DNA of 10,452 nucleotides from Planctomycetota bacterium (lineage in GTDB: Bacteria; Planctomycetota; B143-G9): NCBI GenBank assembly GCA_003644275.1, contig QNBY01000022.1:1-10452 (forward strand), given 5' to 3'. The notes beneath the pieces are model-generated. The model saw nothing but the letters and a program-made list of their open reading frames with translations. It was not told where the DNA came from and made no database searches. Made by a program: the position numbers and the translations under genes. Position 1 is the stretch's first letter; each line of letters begins with the position of its first letter. Below are positions 6,304 through 10,452 of this stretch, in pieces.

Positions 6304-7863
6304 TCAGTCGCCGAGGTCCACGAACTCCCCGCCGTTCTCCTGGGCGAGCTGCTGCATGAACGCCTTGTTGAACCGCCCCACCGCTATGCAGTGTATCACT
6401 ATCTTGTGGTAGCGGTTCAACTCCTTGACGCCCGCCAGGATCTCGTCCGGATCGTCCAGCTCGCCCTCGTTGGGGTCGCCGTCAGTGAGCAGGAATATTG
6501 TGTCGCCGAGCGGGTTCGCCTTGAACCTGCCGTCGGCGAACGAGCGGCAGCCGAACGCCGCCAGCAACGCCCCCCACGTGTTCGTCCTCCCGTCCGGCGA
6601 GAGCCCCTTCACCCAGTTGATGGCCGCCTTCTTGTTCGACGGCGTGGCGAACACCGACCTCTTCTTCCACTTCCGCACGTCGGTGGAGAAGGCGATTATG
6701 TTGAACGAGGTGTTCGAGTCCAGCCGAAGGATGCAGCGCGTGAGCTCCCACTTCACCAGCTCCATGCGGGTGTTGCCCACGAACTTCTCGTCCGGCTTCA
6801 CGTAGCTTCCCTTCAGCGCCTTGGGGTCGCAGCGCTCCTTCATGGAAGCCGAGGTGTCGATGATGAACACCACGTTCTTGGAGTGCGTCCGTATCCCGTG
6901 GTAGGTTATCTTGGTGTAGTTGCCGGGCACGTCCTTGCGCGGCTTCAGCACTATCTTGCCCTTCTTGGCGTACTCGGAGCGCTTGAACCACTCCTCCCAC
7001 ATGGAGATGCTTTCGCCCTTCCATATGCCGGTGATGGCCTTCAGCGCCTTGAGCACGTCGTCGAACAGGCGGCCCTTCTCCTTGCGCAGCCTGACGATGA
7101 GGTAGCCCACCGCGTAGGGATTCTTCTTCTCCACCGAGACCTGGATCGCCGCCGCGCGCACGCGCCAGCTCGAGTCGTCGTCTATCATGGAGGCTATGCA
7201 CTGCTGCGCCGATTCGTTGTCGAAGTTGGAGAGCGCCTCGATGACGGCGAGCTTCACCATCTCGGACTTGTCCTTGTCGCACGAGATGAGCACGTTCACC
7301 GCCCGCGCGTCCTGCAGTATGCCCAGCGCCCGCGCGCACGCCGCCCGCGCCAGCTCGTTCTCCTTCGTGTTCTTCAGTATCTCGGCGAAGAGCGTGAAGT
7401 GCTGAACCTTGTCGCCCTTCGCCAGCGCCTCTATCACGAACGCCCGCGTCTGCGGCTTCCCCCTGCGCACGCCCTTCGCTATGAGCATGTCCTCGCACGG
7501 CCCTTCCTTCACCGTCTTCAGCGCCTCCATGCAGGCTTCCTGGACGAGGCCGTCGTTTATCCTGTTCAGTATGTTGAGAAGCTCCGTCACGATGTCCGGG
7601 TGGTCGGCCGGGCGCAGGTAGTCCTTCACCGTCTGCGCCAGGGCGTCGCCGGACGCCTTGCCCCTCTTCTTCTTCAAATTCTGCTGGTAGCGCTTTATCG
7701 CCAGTCTCACCTTGGTGATGCGCTTCTTCACGCGCTCCAGGAACTCCTTGCTGTACTCCGTCTGCTCCGGCGCTGCGGGTTCCTCCGCCCGCACCGTTAC
7801 GGCGAACAGCGCCGCCAGGCAGAGCAGCATGGCCGCGAAAAAGACGATTCTCTTGCTATTCAT
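6304..7863 (-). CDS. Secreted HEAT-repeat and von Willebrand factor A domain protein
   Basis: The 519-residue product starts with a signal peptide (MNSKR, hydrophobic 6-22, cleavage likely after VRA at 24-26). Residues about 35-85 are charged and helical. Residues about 85-280 consist of paired helices of HEAT/armadillo type, with units such as NELARAACARALGILQDARA (169-188) and EMVKLAVIEALSNFDNESAQ (201-220). The C-terminal VWA domain (about 328-519) has a complete metal-ion adhesion site: DTSAS at 336-340, Thr427 in GRTNT and Asp461 in LTDGDP. VWA domains with this site bind protein ligands through Mg2+, and HEAT repeats give a second binding surface, so this is probably an extracytoplasmic scaffold or adhesion protein. 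The ATG at 7863 was chosen because GAGGTGA (complement of 7869-7875) sits 5 nt upstream and the signal peptide follows directly. It lies downstream of two Peptidase-MA-like paralogues on the same strand. Partner unknown. Confidence 0.9.
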   Translation of the reverse strand: MNSKRIVFFAAMLLCLAALFAVTVRAEEPAAPEQTEYSKEFLERVKKRITKVRLAIKRYQQNLKKKRGKASGDALAQTVKDYLRPADHPDIVTELLNILNRINDGLVQEACMEALKTVKEGPCEDMLIAKGVRRGKPQTRAFVIEALAKGDKVQHFTLFAEILKNTKENELARAACARALGILQDARAVNVLISCDKDKSEMVKLAVIEALSNFDNESAQQCIASMIDDDSSWRVRAAAIQVSVEKKNPYAVGYLIVRLRKEKGRLFDDVLKALKAITGIWKGESISMWEEWFKRSEYAKKGKIVLKPRKDVPGNYTKITYHGIRTHSKNVVFIIDTSASMKERCDPKALKGSYVKPDEKFVGNTRMELVKWELTRCILRLDSNTSFNIIAFSTDVRKWKKRSVFATPSNKKAAINWVKGLSPDGRTNTWGALLAAFGCRSFADGRFKANPLGDTIFLLTDGDPNEGELDDPDEILAGVKELNRYHKIVIHCIAVGRFNKAFMQQLAQENGGEFVDLGD

Positions 7864-8124
7864 TTGCATCACCTCGTCGTAAGGTGGCTCAAAGCCTCCC
7901 CACCGAGCCGGACGCCGTGGTCGGCCGGTGCGTTCCGGCGGCTCCGGGCCTCCTCGCCCGAAACCGCTTCCTCTATAATATAGTACCGGCATTTCTCGCT
8001 CCGGAAAGAAGAACTTGCCGCCCGAACGTCCGCTCCGGACGGCGCCTCCCCGCGCCTTATTCCGCCGCCGCGCTTCCGGCGTTGCTTCCGGCGCGGCTGC
8101 CCCTTTCCCTTCGAAGCGCGATCC
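7864..8124 (-). promoter_or_regulatory. Intergenic region with AT-rich promoter-like island (upstream of the VWA-HEAT gene)
   Basis: This 261-bp gap holds no convincing gene. An AT island at 7973-7985 (CTATAATATAG, nearly palindromic) offers minus-strand -10 candidates TATTAT (complement of 7975-7980) and TATATT (complement of 7977-7982), about 110 bp before the VWA start. No good -35 is seen. The distance would give the VWA gene a 5' leader of roughly 100 nt, and I see no riboswitch in it. The right end carries the hairpin listed separately. Confidence 0.4.
8067..8097 (-). repeat. GC-rich hairpin with internal direct repeat downstream of the paralogue gene
   Basis: GCCGCGC at 8067-8073 pairs with GCGCGGC at 8091-8097. 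Inside, the 9-mer GCTTCCGGC occurs twice (8072-8080 and 8084-8092), separated by GTT. It lies 28 bp past the stop codon of the 448-aa gene. Without a T-run it is at best a factor-dependent or RNA-stabilising end. Confidence 0.4.
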
Positions 8125-9471
8125 TCAGTGCATGGTGGGGTTGTAGGTCTCCAGCACCCACTCGACCCACTTGTCCTCGAACTCGGACATGGTTATGTCG
8201 TACACGTCGCGGAAGGCCCGTCCCTGGTCCTTGTGCTCCTTCACGTGCCGGAGCCATTCCCTGCACTTCTTCGGGTCCTTCAGCATGTAGTCCACGATGG
8301 AGAAGGCCTGAACCCGCTGTTTCGGCGTGAGTTTGTCGAAATCCAAGCCGCAGAACGAGCTGAGGGGCTCGTAGTCGCCGGATTTCACCATCTTGTACAC
8401 CCGCCCCCGCAGGCCTGTGGCCGGAATCGTTATCTCGAACTGGAGCTCGCGCCTCGTGCATACCTTGGCCGAACCCAGCAGCTCGTACTCGAACCAGTGC
8501 CCGAGCGCCTCGTCGAACCAGCAGGGCACGGCGTCCCGCTCGTACTTCAGGTAGTCCGACAGCACCACCTGCGAGGCGGTGTGGACCACCCTGTGGAGCA
8601 GCATGTCGTCGCCGCTGCCCTTGTCCCACAGCGTGTGGAGGCTGTGCGGCGCGTAGAGCGTCACCCCCTCCCCGCTCGTCGAGCCGCAGAACTCGTGCGA
8701 CGCCCGCTTCTGTTCCGCCTCCTGCCGCCAGATGTAGTAGCCCCACTTCTCGCCGCCCACCGCTGTCTTGTTTATGCCGAACTCGTCCTCCTCTTCCTCT
8801 TCGTCCCCCTCGTCCTCGTTCTCCTCGTCCTCCCAGAAGCCGGGCTCCTCGTCCTCGTCCTCGCCGAGCCCTTCCTTCAGGTCGGCCTCCAGCGTGTCTA
8901 TGAACACCTCGTAGAAGTACTCCAGCCTCTCGGCGTAGATGCGGGCCGCGAGGTCGGCGTCCACCGAGAACTTCTTCTTGCGCAGCCGCTTCTCCTTGAG
9001 CTTGGGCTTTATCTTCAGCGCGTGGGCGAGCCACGCCGGGGGAGGGTAGGGAAGGCAAAGGTACTGTATCCGCCTCCCGACCATGTTCGTGGCGAAGTTC
9101 CAGTTCGGCGTCTCCACGTGGATGACGCGATGCTTCTTCCAGTCCTTGCCGAACAGCTTCATGTCCACCGCCCGCCTCTTGGCGGCGTCCCACGCGCTGA
9201 GCTCCCTTATCCACCCGTTGTATTCCTTCACCGCCTCGGCGTTCCACGGCGTGCCCTTGCACTTGTCGCAGGGCCTCCAGCCGAGATCGTAGCATCGCTT
9301 CTCGTCCAGCGAGGTGGAGCAGTAATACGGAAAGGACACGGGATACTTCTTGCACTTTATCTTGCCCGTGTTGTGGCACTTCTCGCAGTAGTCCTTCGTC
9401 TCCGCCGGAAGCGAAACGGAGAAGGCCAGCAGAGCCGCCGCCAGCAACAGGGTCGCGATTCTCGTCCTCAT
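8125..9471 (-). CDS. Secreted Peptidase-MA-like protein with degenerate HExxH (HRVVH), cysteine module and acidic insert
   Basis: The 448-residue product has a signal peptide (about 1-23). A cysteine-rich module follows at 29-71, with CEKC at 29-32, further Cys at 40, 51, 60 and 68, and CDKC at 68-71, like a DnaJ-type zinc finger. The core (about 115-448) resembles the Peptidase-MA/DUF1570-like gluzincins of planctomycetes: VETPNWNFATNM near 119, LLHRVVHTASQVV at 291-303, PCWFDEALGHWFEYEL at 316-331, and a C-terminal QRVQAFSIVDYML...FRDVYDITMSEFEDKWVEW region. In active members the H-segment reads HExxH; here Glu is replaced by Arg294, while His293, His297 and the downstream Glu321 remain, so proteolysis is unlikely. 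An acidic run (204-230) interrupts the core. AAGGGG (complement of 9477-9482) serves the ATG. It follows a paralogue after 52 nt, so the two probably form one transcript. Family placement is by motif reading. Confidence 0.85.
   Translation of the reverse strand: MRTRIATLLLAAALLAFSVSLPAETKDYCEKCHNTGKIKCKKYPVSFPYYCSTSLDEKRCYDLGWRPCDKCKGTPWNAEAVKEYNGWIRELSAWDAAKRRAVDMKLFGKDWKKHRVIHVETPNWNFATNMVGRRIQYLCLPYPPPAWLAHALKIKPKLKEKRLRKKKFSVDADLAARIYAERLEYFYEVFIDTLEADLKEGLGEDEDEEPGFWEDEENEDEGDEEEEEDEFGINKTAVGGEKWGYYIWRQEAEQKRASHEFCGSTSGEGVTLYAPHSLHTLWDKGSGDDMLLHRVVHTASQVVLSDYLKYERDAVPCWFDEALGHWFEYELLGSAKVCTRRELQFEITIPATGLRGRVYKMVKSGDYEPLSSFCGLDFDKLTPKQRVQAFSIVDYMLKDPKKCREWLRHVKEHKDQGRAFRDVYDITMSEFEDKWVEWVLETYNPTMH
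8781..8872 (-). repeat. Purine-rich low-complexity tract encoding Glu/Asp run
   Basis: The plus strand is a long CTC/GTC/TTC-type pyrimidine tract in two blocks (8781-8834 and 8844-8872), so the mRNA strand is almost all GAG, GAA and GAC. It encodes the acidic insert of the 448-aa protein. Such tracts can change length by slippage in multiples of three; no frameshift is seen. Confidence 0.6.
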
Positions 9472-9490
9472 GGTCGCCCCTTCGGTTGTC

Positions 9491-9522
9491 GTCCTTCCTT
9501 TTTTCCAGACCTGCGGAAGGAC
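9491..9522 (-). repeat. Inverted repeat between the two paralogous genes
   Basis: GTCCTTCC at 9491-9498 is perfectly complementary to GGAAGGAC at 9515-9522, with a 16-nt loop containing an A-run on the transcribed strand. It begins 1 nt after the stop codon of the upstream paralogue. As no U-run follows on the minus strand, it may be an intercistronic stabilising or processing hairpin rather than a terminator. Confidence 0.45.
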
Positions 9523-9523
9523 C

Positions 9524-10452
9524 TCATTTCCTCCGCTTGTATTCCTTCAGCGCCCAGGCCTGCCACTTCTCGTCCAGCTCCCCGGGCGAGAGGCCGTACA
9601 CGTCCCTCAAGGCGCGGAACTGGTCCTTGGTCTCCTTCATCCGCACGATGAACTGCCGCATCTTCTTGCCGCCGTACACCCGGTACAGGTAGTCTATGAT
9701 GCCGTAGCTCTGCACCCTGAGGTCGGCCGTGAGCTCCCTTATGTTGCATTTCGCGTAGCTCGCCAGCGGCCGGATCTTCTTATCCTTTATCATCTTACGG
9801 ATTATCTGGGGCCAGCCGAGGAAGGGGATGCTTATGTCCCACGGCGTCATGCCTTCCCCTATGGCCGCTATGTTACACTCTTGGAACAACTCGTACTCCG
9901 CCCAGTTACCGACGCCGTTGATGAACCATTCCGGTATCGCCCGGTCCTGCCAGGGCTCCAGCCCGTCCACCAGCAACTGGAAGGCGTGGTGCACCAGGTA
10001 GTGGTCGGTGTGCTCGGAGAACTCGTTCTCCACCATGGAGCAGAAGAAGGGCTTGTACACCGTGGAGACGGGGTTCGTCATCCCCGCCAGCGCCTGCGAG
10101 CACTTGAGCTGCGTCGCCTGGTCGAACCACAGGTAGAAACAGCGCGGCTGCTCGTCCCAGAACTTCAGCTCCTCGTCCTTCTCCGCTCCCACGAACTTCA
10201 TGAAGAGCTTGTAGGCGTCCTCGAGCTGCGCCAGCATGAGCCAGCCCACGGTGTGGTCGTCGAACTTGAACCGCTTGCCCGCCCGCGCCTTGCAGTTGTA
10301 GGTGATTGTGAAGTGCTTCGAGCGGGCGTGATATATCTTACGGCGCGGGAGCTTGCCGTCGGGAAATATCTTCTTCATCACCTCGGCCCGCTCCTTGATG
10401 AGCGCCTCGCAGCGCTCCTTGCGCTTCGCCAGTTCTTCCTTCCACTTCTTGC
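9524..10452 (-). CDS. Peptidase-MA-like paralogue with degenerate HExxH (HYLVH), 5' end beyond window
   Basis: The frame stays open to the right edge, so the start lies outside the window. The GTG at 10381 is internal, because a further 23 charged codons (KKWKEELAKRKERCEALIKE and on) precede it in frame. Counting from that GTG, SKHFTITYN (21-29) marks the start of the Peptidase-MA-like core, DHYLVHHAFQLLVDG (126-140) is the HExxH region, PEWFINGVGNWAEYEL (150-165) the downstream metal-ligand region, and LRVQSYGIIDYLYRVYGGKK to DEKWQAWALKEY (221-281) the C-terminal region. It is a paralogue of the adjacent 448-aa protein: the segments align without gaps from the first His to the P-x-W-F motif. 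The HExxH Glu is Tyr128, and the third metal-ligand Glu is Asn155, so both catalytic and metal functions look lost. Signal peptide and N-terminal modules cannot be seen. Probable first visible gene of a two-gene transcript. Confidence 0.85.
   Translation of the reverse strand, partial: KKWKEELAKRKERCEALIKERAEVMKKIFPDGKLPRRKIYHARSKHFTITYNCKARAGKRFKFDDHTVGWLMLAQLEDAYKLFMKFVGAEKDEELKFWDEQPRCFYLWFDQATQLKCSQALAGMTNPVSTVYKPFFCSMVENEFSEHTDHYLVHHAFQLLVDGLEPWQDRAIPEWFINGVGNWAEYELFQECNIAAIGEGMTPWDISIPFLGWPQIIRKMIKDKKIRPLASYAKCNIRELTADLRVQSYGIIDYLYRVYGGKKMRQFIVRMKETKDQFRALRDVYGLSPGELDEKWQAWALKEYKRRK

Noticed and set aside
6391..7983. Long open plus-strand frame opposite the VWA-HEAT gene
   Set aside because: Antisense shadow with very high Leu/Arg/His content; the opposite strand has clear domains and a signal peptide.
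7864..7992. Upstream ATG (7992) giving the VWA protein 43 more residues
   Set aside because: The extension is Pro/Arg/Gly-rich, covers the promoter-like AT island, and would bury the signal peptide; the ATG at 7863 has a properly spaced Shine-Dalgarno.
8125..9526. TGA stops of the two paralogues as possible selenocysteine codons
   Set aside because: The frames after both TGAs look non-coding, the two proteins end at equivalent positions of their shared C-terminal domain, and no cysteine-containing continuation is known.
8128..9651. Long open plus-strand frame opposite the two paralogues
   Set aside because: Antisense shadow; it runs through the end of one real gene, the gap and the start of another.

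Overview
The window is a G+C-rich stretch of a bacterial chromosome with dense, ordinary gene packing and no tRNA, rRNA, CRISPR array or insertion sequence that I can see. Secreted HEAT-repeat/von Willebrand A (VWA) proteins, Peptidase-MA-like (DUF1570-like) proteins and secreted alpha/beta hydrolases with long helical tails point to Planctomycetota or a related Gram-negative phylum. A kdsC gene implies Kdo-containing lipopolysaccharide, and selB implies a selenocysteine-using lineage. This placement is inference from gene content only. Isoleucine ATA codons are common despite the high G+C, and seven of the eight complete stop codons are TGA.

Left part (1-3146): the last codons of an unidentified plus-strand gene overlap tail-to-tail with ribD (riboflavin synthesis, minus strand). 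ribD diverges from selB (selenocysteine-specific elongation factor, plus strand) across a 53-bp intergenic region holding a possible leaderless ribD promoter.

Middle part (3147-5637): a secreted esterase/hydrolase gene follows selB and ends at a strong intrinsic terminator. An AT-rich promoter-like stretch comes next, then a secreted protein of unknown function (405 aa). This gene converges on kdsC with only 11 bp between the stop codons.

Right part (5638-10452, all minus strand): reading in the direction of transcription, an incomplete gene running off the window edge and its neighbour encode two paralogous Peptidase-MA-like proteins. They are followed by a secreted HEAT + VWA protein gene and then kdsC, which has its own promoter-like sequence just after the terminator of the VWA gene. 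Both Peptidase-MA-like proteins keep the two histidines of HExxH but have lost the catalytic glutamate (HRVVH and HYLVH), so they look like a tandem pair of pseudo-proteases. They share their compartment with the VWA protein, whose metal site is intact. This secreted group (paralogue pair, VWA-HEAT protein, esterase, orphan) is the least described part of the window. The housekeeping genes (ribD, selB, kdsC) look functional and conventional.
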